DNA from: Pseudomonadota bacterium
GTDB lineage: Bacteria; Pseudomonadota; Alphaproteobacteria; Puniceispirillales; Puniceispirillaceae
Assembly: GCA_027620495.1 (NCBI GenBank)
Contig: JAQCEA010000002.1
Span: 62,001 to 126,000 of the forward strand
DNA: 64,000 bases
Direction of reading: 5' to 3'
Position numbers and translations under genes: made by a program. Below are positions 42,429 through 52,257 of the stretch, in pieces; the stretch's first letter is position 1, and every line of letters starts with the position of its first letter. The notes beneath the pieces were generated by a model, which saw nothing but the letters and a program-made list of their open reading frames with translations, made no database searches and had not been told where the DNA came from.

Positions 42429-43199
42429 TTAGCCGCGCCGGAATGCTGCCGCGGCCAGCCAGCCCGCCGCTACGGCAAAGGCGATGGCGAATAAACCATA
42501 AAACAAAGAATAGTCATGTGCAAAATTATAGATCATCGCACTCAACCCGCCTTTTTTTATGTAAATATTAGTCTGGCTCTCGCTGAAGACAACGCCGTCA
42601 CGAAACTGCAAAATGCGCACATCATAAATGCCGGAAATGACATTTGCCGGCAGTTGCACATCGGCTCTGAATAACGCGCCATCTGTCAGCTTTACAGACC
42701 CGACTTCTGCTGGCCACAGCCCGGTTGATGCCATGTTGCGGGCAAAGGATTGTAAAAATTTACCAGCATCGGGTTTTTCGGTGCCGGGCCGTGGTTTTTC
42801 AGGCTGAAGTTGCAATTTTAATTTGTCAGCGCCGATTTGCAGTTGGCCCAATGTATCGACATTGGCAATGTCGGCAAGTGGCCGCGTGGCAAGGATTTGA
42901 TACAGGCTTGGTGCATCTTTCCAAATATTGGTTTCCACGTTGATCCAAATGCCGCCAACCTGGGCCTTGCGGCGCTGGGCGACATCGGTTGGTGGGCCGC
43001 TAACCACAACAATAATGTCATCGGTCTCACGGCCATCCACCGCGCCAAATAACAACAGCTCGGTACCATGAAACCCGCTGGTGATCGAAACATTAGACTG
43101 GGACAAATCAGCCACAACACGGCCAGCATGGGCTGGGACTAGGCTGGCGGCAAGCATGCCGCAGATGGTCAGCATGTAAATAGCAACGGCGCGGATCAT
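42429..43199 (-). CDS. TIGR02186 family membrane-anchored protein
   Basis: A 256-residue protein with an N-terminal signal peptide (ICGMLAASLVPAHA), a periplasmic beta-rich body (GFHGTELLLFGAVDGRE, VVVSGPP, TSTGLWPAEVGSVKLTDGALFRADVQLPANV-like segments) and a C-terminal membrane helix. It matches the TIGR02186 group found beside TauE/SafE exporters in Alphaproteobacteria. The function is unknown; pairing suggests help in sulfite or sulfonate export. It overlaps the exporter gene by 4 bases. Confidence 0.82.
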   Translation of the reverse strand: MIRAVAIYMLTICGMLAASLVPAHAGRVVADLSQSNVSITSGFHGTELLLFGAVDGRETDDIIVVVSGPPTDVAQRRKAQVGGIWINVETNIWKDAPSLYQILATRPLADIANVDTLGQLQIGADKLKLQLQPEKPRPGTEKPDAGKFLQSFARNMASTGLWPAEVGSVKLTDGALFRADVQLPANVISGIYDVRILQFRDGVVFSESQTNIYIKKGGLSAMIYNFAHDYSLFYGLFAIAFAVAAGWLAAAAFRRG

Positions 43200-44110
43200 T
43201 TTAACAGCTCCACGCTGAATAAATCACTTGGCTGCATCGCCAAATCAAATGCTAGTTTCAGGCATACCGTCAACACCATCAGCGCTAGCAAGCCCCGCAA
43301 TTGTTCGCCGCGCAACAACGCCCCGGCGCGGGTGCCAAATTGTGCACCAATGACGGCGCCAAACAACAACAAACCAGCCAACATAAAATCGACAGTTTGG
43401 GTTTGAACGGATTGCAACAGGGTTACGTTGGCTGTCACAAAAATAATTTGAAATAGTGACGTGCCAACCACAACCGAGGTCGGCATGCCAAGCAAATAAA
43501 TCATCGCTGGCACCATAATAAAGCCGCCGCCAACACCCATAATCGCCGCCAACAAGCCAACAAAGGCACCAATCGCCAGCGGCAAGAGCGCGCTGATATA
43601 GAGCTTGGAACGCCGAAAGCGCATTTTCAGCGGCAATCCATGAAGCCAGTTATGCTGGTGCAGTTTGCGCCGCGGTGCCCCGGGCCGACGTGACCGCAAA
43701 ATCGCACGGACACTTTCCAGCAGCATTAACCCGCCAATAATGCCAAGAAACACCACATAAGAAAGTTTAATGACCAGATCAATCTGTCCCATATCGCGCA
43801 GATATTTAAACAGCATCACGCCCAAGGATGATCCAACCACACCCCCGGCCAACAAAATGCCGCCCATTTTGAAATCTACATTGCCGCGCCGCATATGCGC
43901 CAATACCCCGGATACCGAGGAGGCAACGATTTGGTTGGCTTCAGTCGCCACAGCAACCGCCGGTGGCACACCAAAGAAAATCAATAGCGGTGTCATCAAA
44001 AAGCCGCCACCCACGCCAAACAGCCCAGATAAAAATCCAACACCGCCGCCAAGACCAAAGATGATGCCGATATGCATCGAAATTTCAGCGATGGGAAGAT
44101 AAATATACAT
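43196..44110 (-). CDS. TauE/SafE (TSUP) family sulfite exporter-like protein
   Basis: A 304-residue membrane protein with about eight helices in two repeats: GFLSGLFGVGGGFLMTPLLIFFG and GLLAAIMGVGGGFIMVPAMIYLLG. The paired GVGGGF motifs define the TSUP family, which exports sulfite, sulfoacetate or related anions. It is cotranscribed with the TIGR02186 gene. Sulfite could come from sulfur compound oxidation elsewhere in the genome, but the link is inferred. Confidence 0.88.
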   Translation of the reverse strand: MYIYLPIAEISMHIGIIFGLGGGVGFLSGLFGVGGGFLMTPLLIFFGVPPAVAVATEANQIVASSVSGVLAHMRRGNVDFKMGGILLAGGVVGSSLGVMLFKYLRDMGQIDLVIKLSYVVFLGIIGGLMLLESVRAILRSRRPGAPRRKLHQHNWLHGLPLKMRFRRSKLYISALLPLAIGAFVGLLAAIMGVGGGFIMVPAMIYLLGMPTSVVVGTSLFQIIFVTANVTLLQSVQTQTVDFMLAGLLLFGAVIGAQFGTRAGALLRGEQLRGLLALMVLTVCLKLAFDLAMQPSDLFSVELLK

Positions 44111-44383
44111 TTATACCGTCAACAACGAAAACATCTGTGTTTGGGGCCATCAGCACACCGCGTTGGTTGCTAATGGCGTTGTGCTTCGCACAGTGATGCA
44201 CAAGTTTCAAGAATAATTCTGCATTTCGTTTGAATTTAACTGTTTTGGAGTCGCGGATATGTTCTGCGGCAACGAAAAAATGCCGCCTCAATGTTACCCT
44301 CAGCATAAATTGGACTCAACACTAGGCCCATTGGCATCATGTTAATCAGGCCAGAGTTTCTTTTTGCCGCATAAATTTTTGGC

Positions 44384-44713
44384 CTAATGTCGCCGTGGCC
44401 GCATGACCGGGTCGTGGTCATAAATGTGCGATAAGAGCCGCAAAATCCGCAATACGTCGGTATCGTCAATCGAATAATAAATTGTCTGCGACTCGCGCCT
44501 AGTGCGGACAATATTGGCCCGGCGCAACCGGCCAAGATGTTGGGATAGGGCCGATTGACTCAAATTGGCAATGATGGATTCAAGTTCAGACATCGACCGT
44601 TCTCTGCCATCGGCCAATTCATTGAGTATTCGAAGACGTTTTGAATTGCCAATCGCCCGCAAAACGTTTGTCACTTTGGATTGTTCGCTTTCTGTATCTG
44701 GCAATCTTGCCAT
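44384..44713 (-). CDS. ArsR family transcriptional regulator
   Basis: A winged-helix protein of about 109 residues. The core reads LRAIGNSKRLRILNELADG, then SQSALSQHLGRLRRANIVRTRRESQTIYYSI. It resembles the BigR/SqrR-like branch but contains no cysteine, so thiol-based sensing as in those proteins is not possible. The ATG at 44713 with AGGAGA upstream is preferred to 44752. It lies upstream of the exporter pair with a gap of about 270 bases and may regulate it. Confidence 0.85.
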   Translation of the reverse strand: MARLPDTESEQSKVTNVLRAIGNSKRLRILNELADGRERSMSELESIIANLSQSALSQHLGRLRRANIVRTRRESQTIYYSIDDTDVLRILRLLSHIYDHDPVMRPRRH

Positions 44714-44950
44714 GATGGTCTCTCCTGCGTGGACATGTCCAGCCCACAACATTAGAGGAAAAAGGTTATTAAACTTTTAACGGCGCACCAAAATACGCAC
44801 CTAACCGCAATTTTTTTGGGTAGGTGGTGACCTGTTTGACAAAGCCAAACCGCCGATGGCGTCATCTAATCGATCAATTTGATTAGCCCGCTTTGTTGGT
44901 TACGGCTAGATGATTTGCCGATTTGGTTCATTGGTAAGACATGCGACAGA

Positions 44951-45712
44951 TTACACCCGGTGGTTGGCTGAACGTTCATGCATCGGGGCCAGCGGATAAA
45001 TTAACCGCTGAAATGGCTGTCGTCCCAAAGAATCAATCTTCATCAAACCGTGATGGTACAGTGGTGATCTGATGGCGAGTGCGGCTTCAAACACGGTCGA
45101 GAGCCATTCCCCAGCGGCGCGTGGCAGGCATTCTTCAAAAGTTTCGCCAAGCTGTGGCGTCTGTGATGGCCAGATCAGGTTTTCCGGCCGTGCAATAAAG
45201 CTGAGCTTCATTGACATGGTCTGGCCAATCGATACCAAATTCTGAATATCGGCTTCACTGACCCGCAACAGGGCGGTTGGCGCATCAAGGCTGCCAAGTG
45301 ATAATTGCCCCAATCTAAGTAAATTTTGCGGCAATATATCAATGTCGAGCAACCCGCCGGTCAAAATTTCGATGCGACTGTTAAAATAGGGCGCAAATTC
45401 GCTTTCGCGTCTGTTCAGCGCCATTTGCGATAGCATGATACATAGTTGGGACCGTGTATAATTGCCGCGATTAAATGCACCTTTGCCATCCAGTTCCATG
45501 GTTGTTTCAACAACGCGCAAGCTGCGGATCAACACCGACAAGGCAAGGGCGGTGGGGTTTGCCGATAAGTTAACGACAAATGATTTATTGTCGCGTTTGA
45601 TATGCGCCCCGCCGTCAGGTGGGGTTGGTTCAACTGACGGTTGAGTGATGCCATCTGCATTGATGGTAATATGTGCACGCATCAGCCCGTAACTCTGTTT
45701 CGCGCCAGCCAT
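44951..45712 (-). CDS. Hypothetical protein, unrecognised family
   Basis: A 253-residue soluble protein with no signal peptide or membrane helix. I do not recognise a domain. It has a glycine- and proline-rich start, a middle with NRGNYTRSQLCIMLSQMALNRRESEF, then IEILTGGLLDIDILPQNLLRLGQL, and ends with PLYHHGLMKIDSLGRQP. It lies alone on the minus strand between the ArsR gene and the divergent DUF1285 gene. Base composition matches its neighbours, so it is probably a real lineage-specific gene. The ATG at 45682 is an alternative start. Confidence 0.65.
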   Translation of the reverse strand: MAGAKQSYGLMRAHITINADGITQPSVEPTPPDGGAHIKRDNKSFVVNLSANPTALALSVLIRSLRVVETTMELDGKGAFNRGNYTRSQLCIMLSQMALNRRESEFAPYFNSRIEILTGGLLDIDILPQNLLRLGQLSLGSLDAPTALLRVSEADIQNLVSIGQTMSMKLSFIARPENLIWPSQTPQLGETFEECLPRAAGEWLSTVFEAALAIRSPLYHHGLMKIDSLGRQPFQRLIYPLAPMHERSANHRV

Positions 45713-45812
45713 AAACAGGCGCTGTCAGAATCAACATCGCACAGAAAAGTTTATAAAAAGTTTACAGAAAATAATGTCGTGATATGTCGGGTCAGTCTTG
45801 GTAGGATACGCC

Positions 45813-46337
45813 ATGCAAAAAGACACGCAAAAACAAAAAGAGTTTGACCATATTGGGCGCGCGGTCGAACAGCAATTTAATATCAAAATTGCTGGCGATG
45901 GGCGGTGGTTTCACGATGGTGGTGAAATTCACCGCAAAGCCTTGGTAAAGCTATTTTCAACCGTGTTAAAACGTGATTCTGACGGGGTATTTTGGCTTGA
46001 AACACCGGTCGAAAAAGGGCGCATTGAGGTTGAAGATGCCCCATTTATTGCAACCGCATTGACGGTCGATCAAACCGATGGCGCAACCCCGGACAGGCAG
46101 CCCGCACTGTATTTTACCACCAATGTTGATGATCATGTGCCGCTTGACACCGCGCATCCATTGCACATGCTGCCAAGCCCGGACGGGTCTGGTTTGCGGC
46201 CCTATATTGTGGTTCGTGATGGGTTGTTCGCCAAACTCAGCCGGCCTGTCTATTATGAACTTGCGGCCCGGGCCATAGCTGGCGATGATGGGCGTCTTGG
46301 CGTTTGGAGCCGTAATCATTTTTTTACCTTGGAATGA
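45813..46337 (+). CDS. DUF1285 family protein
   Basis: A 174-residue protein matching DUF1285: IKIAGDGRWFHDGGEIHRKALVKLFSTVLKRD, then FWLETPVEKGRIEVEDAPFIAT, and the C-terminal RPVYYELAARA. The function is unknown. The gene begins a block conserved in Alphaproteobacteria with a NUDIX hydrolase, DUF6111 and CCA nucleotidyltransferase. It overlaps the NUDIX gene by 4 bases. AGGA precedes the ATG at 45813. Confidence 0.88.
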   Translation: MQKDTQKQKEFDHIGRAVEQQFNIKIAGDGRWFHDGGEIHRKALVKLFSTVLKRDSDGVFWLETPVEKGRIEVEDAPFIATALTVDQTDGATPDRQPALYFTTNVDDHVPLDTAHPLHMLPSPDGSGLRPYIVVRDGLFAKLSRPVYYELAARAIAGDDGRLGVWSRNHFFTLE

Positions 46338-46978
46338 TAATGCCGGTGACCGTTCCTGTATCTGACAAAACGCATTATGATGCCATTGCGCGGCAGTTAT
46401 TGGCCTGTCTTGATGCGCCCCCAGATGGGCTTGACCGGCCCCAGATGAAAAATGGCCGCGATGATGACCGGCTGGCGGCTATTCTGGTACCGCTGATCTG
46501 GCGCGATTCTGACTGGCAAATTTTGATGACCAAGCGTGCGGCACATTTATCGCATCATGCTGGGCAAATTAGTTTTCCCGGTGGGGCGCTTGATGCCAGT
46601 GATGAGGGGTTGATTGATACCGCGCTGCGTGAGGCGCATGAAGAAATCAGTCTGGCGCCACCATCGGTCAGGGTTATGGGCAGCTTGTTGCCAGTGCGAA
46701 GCCCGGCTGGGTTTATCGTACAGCCAATCGTTGGTATGATTGGCGGCGATATTTTCAATGAGCTGCGGCCTGACCCAGCTGAGGTGGACAGTATCTTTAC
46801 CTTGCCGCTGGCGCATATCGGCCAGCCTGATAATTTTTCACTGGTGCCGCGTCAAACCGAAGGGCGTGATAATAGTTACTGGGTGGTCTCGCATCCTGAA
46901 CATTATATCTGGGGATTATCAGCGCGGGTGTTAAATGATTTGCGTCAACGTCTTTATCACGGTCAAACTTTAGCTTGA
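46334..46978 (+). CDS. CoA pyrophosphatase-type NUDIX hydrolase
   Basis: A 214-residue NUDIX protein. The NUDIX box is GGALDASDEGLIDTALREAHEEISL, preceded by LSHHAGQISFPGG, the extra motif that marks the coenzyme A pyrophosphatase subgroup. It should cut CoA or acyl-CoA into phosphopantetheine and 3',5'-ADP. It is cotranscribed with the DUF1285 and DUF6111 genes. Confidence 0.88.
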   Translation: MIMPVTVPVSDKTHYDAIARQLLACLDAPPDGLDRPQMKNGRDDDRLAAILVPLIWRDSDWQILMTKRAAHLSHHAGQISFPGGALDASDEGLIDTALREAHEEISLAPPSVRVMGSLLPVRSPAGFIVQPIVGMIGGDIFNELRPDPAEVDSIFTLPLAHIGQPDNFSLVPRQTEGRDNSYWVVSHPEHYIWGLSARVLNDLRQRLYHGQTLA

Positions 46979-46995
46979 TGTGAGCGGAGCGATAC

Positions 46996-47274
46996 ATGCG
47001 AACCATTTTGATAATGCTATCGGCACTTGGGGCGACTATTTTGGTGCTCAACCTGCTAAAGAACTGGCAACGGCGGCGCGCTGAACAGCGCGGCGAGACT
47101 GTGTCTGACCGGGTATCTGTGATTCATCTGATCAGTGTTGTTGTGGGCTTGGCGGTGTTTTTCATTGGTGCGTTGTGGCTTGAATCGAGCTCGGCGCCTC
47201 CCGGGTCTGTTTATGCGCCAGCAACGATCGAAGATGGCACGGTGAAATCAGGCGGTTTTGATACGCAAAAATAA
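46996..47274 (+). CDS. DUF6111 family small membrane protein
   Basis: A 92-residue protein with two membrane helices (ILIMLSALGATILVLNLL and VIHLISVVVGLAVFFIGALWL) linked by the basic NWQRRRAEQRG loop. It matches the alphaproteobacterial DUF6111 group, always near the CCA nucleotidyltransferase. Function unknown. It is cotranscribed with the NUDIX gene 17 bases upstream. Confidence 0.82.
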   Translation: MRTILIMLSALGATILVLNLLKNWQRRRAEQRGETVSDRVSVIHLISVVVGLAVFFIGALWLESSSAPPGSVYAPATIEDGTVKSGGFDTQK

Positions 47275-47306
47275 TGACCTAGCGGCTGTTGACGGCGGAG
47301 GTAGGA

Positions 47307-48521
47307 ATGTGCGCATCCACAAAATTGCCGCCATGGGCGCGGCGTGATGCTGTCGGGTATATTTTTGATGCAGCCAAAAAACATGGCGGCGAAGCCCGCA
47401 TAGTTGGCGGGGCGGTGCGTGACTGGCTTGCCGGGCGGGATGTTGGCGAAATTGATATGGCGGCGAATCTGCCAATTCAGCTTATCGCCGATGAATTGCG
47501 CCAAAATCAGCGCATTAAAGTGATGAACACCGGGCTTAGCCACGGGACAGTGACCGTTGTGTGCGGCAACGATGCGATCGAATTAACCCAGACAAGATCA
47601 GACGATGAAACCGATGGCCGGCATGCGGTGGTGCGGTTTCAAGATGACTGGACACAAGACGCCGCCCGCCGGGATTTTACCATTAACGCGATATATCTTG
47701 ATGCAGAGGGGCAGGTTTTTGACCCGCTGAATGGGCAAGCTGATTTGGCGGCGCGGCGTTTGCGATTTGTTGGCACGGCGGCTGACCGGATGCAGGAAGA
47801 CGCCCTGCGCATGTTGCGCTATTGCCGGTTTTCTATCGAATATAGCGACGGTCAACATGACAGCGACACCATTGATGCGCTGACGTCATTTGCCCCTTTG
47901 GCAACGCGCCTGTCTGGTGAACGTGTGGCGCAGGAATTGCGTAAAATTTTGTCGCATGAAGGTTATGCCCCAGCGCTTGATTTGTTGCATCAAACCGGGC
48001 TCGATAAAACATCGCTAGGGTGTGATCTGGTGGTCACCGCAATGCCGTCAAACCCGCAAGATTTGCGATTGGTAACGGCGGATTTTGGCTGGCTAGTGGT
48101 GTTGGCGGCGATCATACCGCAGGCAGATGTGACCATGGTGCTAGCGCGTTTGCGGTTGAGCCGTGCAAACCAAAAATTTTGCGCAGAATTGGCGGGGTCT
48201 CACCCGGCGCAGATGTTTGCCGATTTATCAGCATCTAGCTGGCCGCAATCTGCTTATTTCATGGATGGCGGTGCGGCCGCCTTTTATGCCTGTGCGGCAT
48301 GGCGTATTGGTGCGGATTTAGACCGGCAGCATTACCGGGTATTACACCAATGGCAACCGCCGAAATTGCCAGTTTCTGGGGCTGACTTATTGTCGCACGG
48401 CGTTGACAATGGCCTGGCAGTCGGTCACATGTTAAAGAGCGCAGAAACGCTGTGGGTACAGTCTGATTTTACACTGACGAAACCGGCGCTTTTAGCGGCA
48501 GTGGTTAAGTTGAGTGAATAA
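47307..48521 (+). CDS. cca: CCA tRNA nucleotidyltransferase
   Basis: A 404-residue class II nucleotidyltransferase. [18 protein letters not shown] is the catalytic motif, but the first acidic residue of the usual DxD pair is glutamate (Glu48) with Asp50. The [10 protein letters not shown] motif, [16 protein letters not shown] neck region and helical tail follow. It adds CCA to tRNA 3' ends. The ATG at 47307 has GGAGG five bases upstream and is preferred to 47289. It lies in the conserved DUF1285 block. Confidence 0.92.
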   Translation: MCASTKLPPWARRDAVGYIFDAAKKHGGEARIVGGAVRDWLAGRDVGEIDMAANLPIQLIADELRQNQRIKVMNTGLSHGTVTVVCGNDAIELTQTRSDDETDGRHAVVRFQDDWTQDAARRDFTINAIYLDAEGQVFDPLNGQADLAARRLRFVGTAADRMQEDALRMLRYCRFSIEYSDGQHDSDTIDALTSFAPLATRLSGERVAQELRKILSHEGYAPALDLLHQTGLDKTSLGCDLVVTAMPSNPQDLRLVTADFGWLVVLAAIIPQADVTMVLARLRLSRANQKFCAELAGSHPAQMFADLSASSWPQSAYFMDGGAAAFYACAAWRIGADLDRQHYRVLHQWQPPKLPVSGADLLSHGVDNGLAVGHMLKSAETLWVQSDFTLTKPALLAAVVKLSE

Positions 48522-48529
48522 AGGCAGTC

Positions 48530-49396
48530 ATGGCGCCTGAAGCACATCAGATCGAATTGGCAATGGCCGAAAAAAAATCGCGTGCCAGTGAGTGGTTTCG
48601 GGCATTGCGTGATGACATTTGTGCCGCTTTTGAAGCCATTGAAGACCTTGCCGCAACGCCGCAAAAACCGGCAGGACGGTTCGAACGCAAAAGCTGGGAC
48701 CGGGAGGGCGGCGGCGGCGGCGAAATGAGCCTGATGCGCGGTCAGGTTTTTGAGAAGGTCGGGGTTAATATTTCGACAGTTTTCGGTGTATTTTCAGATG
48801 ATTTTAAGGCACAGGTGCGCGGCGCTGAAACCGATGGCAGCTTTTGGGCATCGGGCATATCGCTGGTGGCGCATATGCAAAATCCGCATGTGCCAGCCGC
48901 CCATATGAATACGCGCTTTATTTGCACATCGCAAAGCTGGTTTGGCGGTGGGGGTGATTTAACGCCGCTTTTGCCTGATGCAGAAGCTGGGCAAGCGTTT
49001 CATGCAGGGTTGAAATCACTTTGTGACAACCATAACCCGGACTATTACCCAAAATATAAAAAATGGTGTGACGAGTATTTTTATTTGCCGCATCGAAACG
49101 AGCCGCGCGGTGCTGGTGGTATTTTCTATGACAACCTTGATAGCGGTGACTGGCACGCTGATTTTGCCTTTACCCAAGATGTTGGCCGGGGATTTCGCGA
49201 TACCTATGTGGATATTGTCAAAAGCCGCATGAATAAGAGCTGGACCGACGAGGACCGTCACCAACAGCTGGTGCGTCGTGGACGCTATGTTGAATTTAAT
49301 CTATTGCATGACCGCGGCACTTTATTTGGCCTGAAAACCGGCGGTAATATCGAAGCCATCTTAATGAGTTTGCCGCCAGAAGTACGCTGGCCATGA
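48530..49396 (+). CDS. hemF: Oxygen-dependent coproporphyrinogen III oxidase
   Basis: A 288-residue protein with hemF signature segments: [61 protein letters not shown] and the C-terminal [22 protein letters not shown]. It decarboxylates coproporphyrinogen III to protoporphyrinogen IX with oxygen in the cytoplasm, showing an aerobic life. It follows cca by 8 bases and precedes the bc1 operon. Confidence 0.96.
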   Translation: MAPEAHQIELAMAEKKSRASEWFRALRDDICAAFEAIEDLAATPQKPAGRFERKSWDREGGGGGEMSLMRGQVFEKVGVNISTVFGVFSDDFKAQVRGAETDGSFWASGISLVAHMQNPHVPAAHMNTRFICTSQSWFGGGGDLTPLLPDAEAGQAFHAGLKSLCDNHNPDYYPKYKKWCDEYFYLPHRNEPRGAGGIFYDNLDSGDWHADFAFTQDVGRGFRDTYVDIVKSRMNKSWTDEDRHQQLVRRGRYVEFNLLHDRGTLFGLKTGGNIEAILMSLPPEVRWP

Positions 49397-49592
49397 GAGG
49401 CGAGGCTGCAAGTTTGACAAAAATAACAAGTTTTCGATGAAAACATGCAGATTTGGGGTAGGAAAATACTGGCGGAACATGCTAGGAAATCGGCACTGTC
49501 ACTTGCCTGCCGGTAGGTGATTATAGCCGTTATAAAAAAGTCAGACGCATGATGACGATCATGTAAAGGCGATAGTGTAAACAGAGGACAAA

Positions 49593-50153
49593 ATGGCGAA
49601 ATCGGATACAAAGAAAATGACAGCATCAAAGCGCCCGGAAGACCCCGGCCGCCGCGATTTTATTGTGATTGCAACAAATGCGATGGCAGGGCTTGGTGCC
49701 GTTGCCGTGGCCTGGCCGCTGATTGACCAGATGAACCCGGCCGCTGATACGCTGGCGCTGGCCAATATCGAGGTTGATGTCTCGAAAATTGCAGAAGGTC
49801 AGTCAATCACCGTGAAATGGCGGGGCAAGCCTGTTTTCATTCGGCATCGTACCGAAGATGAAATTGCGCGGGCTTCGGCAACTGATATGTCCGATTTGCG
49901 CGACCCGGAAAGCGATCAGGCGCGGGCGGAAAAGCCAGATTATCTGGTTCTTGTCGGGGTTTGCACGCATCTTGGCTGCGTGCCACTTGGCCAGAAAACT
50001 GGCGAAGTGCGCGGCGATTATGATGGTTGGTTCTGTCCATGCCATGGATCGCATTACGACACCTCTGGTCGTATTCGTAAAGGCCCGGCGCCAACAAACC
50101 TCGAAGTGCCGCCTTATACATTCCTGTCCGACTCGGTGATCCGTATCGGTTAA
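49593..50153 (+). CDS. petA: Ubiquinol-cytochrome c reductase Rieske iron-sulfur subunit
   Basis: A 186-residue protein with a twin-arginine-like start ([28 protein letters not shown]) that also forms the membrane anchor. The Rieske cluster ligands are CTHLGC and CPCHGSHYD. It carries electrons from ubiquinol to cytochrome c1 in the bc1 complex. It heads petABC; GAGGA precedes the ATG. Confidence 0.97.
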   Translation: MAKSDTKKMTASKRPEDPGRRDFIVIATNAMAGLGAVAVAWPLIDQMNPAADTLALANIEVDVSKIAEGQSITVKWRGKPVFIRHRTEDEIARASATDMSDLRDPESDQARAEKPDYLVLVGVCTHLGCVPLGQKTGEVRGDYDGWFCPCHGSHYDTSGRIRKGPAPTNLEVPPYTFLSDSVIRIG

Positions 50154-50185
50154 TCGATCAGTCTTTCTGGAGGTAATGAAAAGCT

Positions 50186-51412
50186 ATGTCTGCTGAAAAA
50201 TTTCAAAATCCGGTAGTGCGGTGGATTGACCATCGGTTGCCTGTTTTCTCGATGTTAGACCATGAGAAATATGATTATCCGGTTCCAAAAAACCTCAACT
50301 ACATGTGGAATTTTGGCGTGTTGGCTGGGTTGTCGCTCGCCATTATGATCATCACTGGCATTGTGCTGGCGATGAGCTATACCGCACATGTGGATTATGC
50401 CTTTGACGCGGTTGAGCGGATTATGCGTGATGTCAATCATGGCTGGATGATCCGGTATATTCACATGAATGCGGCGAGTTTCTTCTTTGTTGTCGTCTAT
50501 ATCCATATTTTCCGCGGCCTCTATTACGGGTCTTACAAAGCCCCGCGTGAGTTGCTGTGGATTCTAGGTGTGGTGATTTTTCTGCTGATGATGGCAACCG
50601 CTTTTATGGGCTATGTGTTGCCGTGGGGGCAGATGAGCTTTTGGGGCGCGACAGTGATCACCAATCTGTTCTCGGCCATTCCCGTTGTTGGCGATAGCAT
50701 CGTTACATTATTGTGGGGCGGGTTTTCGGTTGATAACCCAACATTGAACCGGTTCTTCTCGTTGCATTATTTGATGCCGTTTGTCATTGCTGGTGTGGTT
50801 GTGTTGCATATTATTGCGTTGCACCGTTTTGGATCAAACAACCCGATTGGTATTGATGCCAGCGGCCCGCAAGACACCATTTCATTCCATCCTTACTACA
50901 CAATGAAAGATATGGTGGGGATCGCTGTATTCTTATTGCTGTTGGCCATGGCGGTATTTTTCTTCCCGAATGCTATGGGGCATCCAGACAATTATATTCC
51001 AGCAAACCCGCTGCAAACACCGGCGCATATTGTGCCTGAATGGTACTTCCTGCCGTTCTACGCCATTTTGCGGGCGGTGCCAGATAAGCTTGGCGGCGTG
51101 TTGTTGATGTTTGGGGCGATTGCCGTGCTGTTTGTGTTGCCATGGTTGGACCGTTCGCCAGTACGTTCGGCACGTTTCCGTCCACTGTTCCGCATCTTCT
51201 TCTGGCTGCTGCTGATTGATGCCGTTGTGCTTGGCTATCTTGGCGGCAAACCAGCAGACGGTATTTATGTTGTATTGTCGCGCATTGCGACTGCATGGTA
51301 TTTCCTGCATTTCCTTGTGATTCTGCCGTTGCTGAGTGTCTTTGAAACGACCAAGCCGTTGCCAAAATCAATATCTGAACCGGTGCTTGGCGCATCGAAG
51401 GGGGCCGCGTAA
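50186..51412 (+). CDS. petB: Cytochrome b of the bc1 complex
   Basis: A 408-residue membrane protein with about eight helices. The Qo motif PEWYF is present in [19 protein letters not shown], with haem-binding histidines in helices B and D ([18 protein letters not shown] and [22 protein letters not shown]). It oxidises ubiquinol and pumps protons by the Q cycle. It overlaps petC by one base (TAATG). GGAGG lies upstream. Confidence 0.97.
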   Translation: MSAEKFQNPVVRWIDHRLPVFSMLDHEKYDYPVPKNLNYMWNFGVLAGLSLAIMIITGIVLAMSYTAHVDYAFDAVERIMRDVNHGWMIRYIHMNAASFFFVVVYIHIFRGLYYGSYKAPRELLWILGVVIFLLMMATAFMGYVLPWGQMSFWGATVITNLFSAIPVVGDSIVTLLWGGFSVDNPTLNRFFSLHYLMPFVIAGVVVLHIIALHRFGSNNPIGIDASGPQDTISFHPYYTMKDMVGIAVFLLLLAMAVFFFPNAMGHPDNYIPANPLQTPAHIVPEWYFLPFYAILRAVPDKLGGVLLMFGAIAVLFVLPWLDRSPVRSARFRPLFRIFFWLLLIDAVVLGYLGGKPADGIYVVLSRIATAWYFLHFLVILPLLSVFETTKPLPKSISEPVLGASKGAA

Positions 51413-52167
51413 TGATGAAACGTGTTTTTGCAGCCTGTGTGGCACTGGTCTTGACAGGTCCAGCCTATGCGGCAGGGGGAGATGTCTCTCTGACCGAACG
51501 CGACTGGAGCTTTAATGGACCGTTTGGTACGTTTGACAAGGCCGCTATGCAGCGCGGATTTCAGGTTTACCGTGAAGTCTGTGCTGGCTGTCATTCAATG
51601 AAATATATCGCGTTTCGAAATTTTGCAGATCTTGGCTATAACGAAGCCGAAATCAAGGCAATTGCGGCGCAATATGAGGTCGAAGATGGCCCGAATGATG
51701 ATGGCGAAATGTTCATGCGTCCGGGCGTTGCAGCAGACCGTATGCCAAGTCCGTATCCGAACGATAATGCGGCACGGGCCGGTAATGGCGGTGCCTTGCC
51801 ACCAGATTTGTCATTGATCGCCAAAGCCCGTGCAAATGGCCCGGACTATCTCTATAGCTTGTTGATTGGCTATAAAGATGCGCCAGCGTCTCTCAAAGTG
51901 CCAGAGGGTATGTATTATAACGATGCCTATTCTGGGCATCTGATTGCCATGCCACAGCCGCTTTATGGTGATGATGTCACCTATGCTGATGGTGCAGATG
52001 CGTCAATCGAAGGGCTGTCTGCAGATGTCACACAATTCTTGATGTGGGCCGCAGAACCAAAAATGGAAGCGCGCAAACGTATCGGTGTTGCCGTGGTGTT
52101 TTTCCTCAGCATCTTTGTGATTTTGTCAATTCTGGCAAAACGCCGGGTGTGGGCTGACGTCCATTAA
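51412..52167 (+). CDS. petC: Cytochrome c1 of the bc1 complex
   Basis: A 251-residue protein with a signal peptide ending near AYAAGG, one haem c site CAGCH in REVCAGCHSMKYIAFRN, the axial methionine region AMPQPLYGDD and a C-terminal membrane anchor (IGVAVVFFLSIFVILSILAKRRVW). It passes electrons from the Rieske protein to soluble cytochrome c. It ends the operon before a strong terminator. Confidence 0.96.
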   Translation: MMKRVFAACVALVLTGPAYAAGGDVSLTERDWSFNGPFGTFDKAAMQRGFQVYREVCAGCHSMKYIAFRNFADLGYNEAEIKAIAAQYEVEDGPNDDGEMFMRPGVAADRMPSPYPNDNAARAGNGGALPPDLSLIAKARANGPDYLYSLLIGYKDAPASLKVPEGMYYNDAYSGHLIAMPQPLYGDDVTYADGADASIEGLSADVTQFLMWAAEPKMEARKRIGVAVVFFLSIFVILSILAKRRVWADVH

Positions 52168-52185
52168 TCCTGCCGAAAAATTCAC

Positions 52186-52224
52186 AAAAAACCCTGCCAG
52201 CATCATCGTTGGCAGGGTTTTTTT
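52186..52224. terminator. Bidirectional Rho-independent terminator between petC and ychF
   Basis: CCCTGCCA and TGGCAGGG form a perfect stem around a 10-base loop. Seven T residues follow on the plus strand, and the run of A before the stem gives T on the minus strand. It separates the convergent petABC and pth-ychF units. Confidence 0.9.
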
Positions 52225-52257
52225 ATGCGTTCGGTTCAGCCGCACGGGGCGGCGTCA

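Noticed and set aside
44180-44192. Small hairpin TGTGCTTCGCACA in the gap upstream of the TSUP gene
   Set aside because: Five-base stem only, no T-run and no clear relation to a gene end; likely chance.
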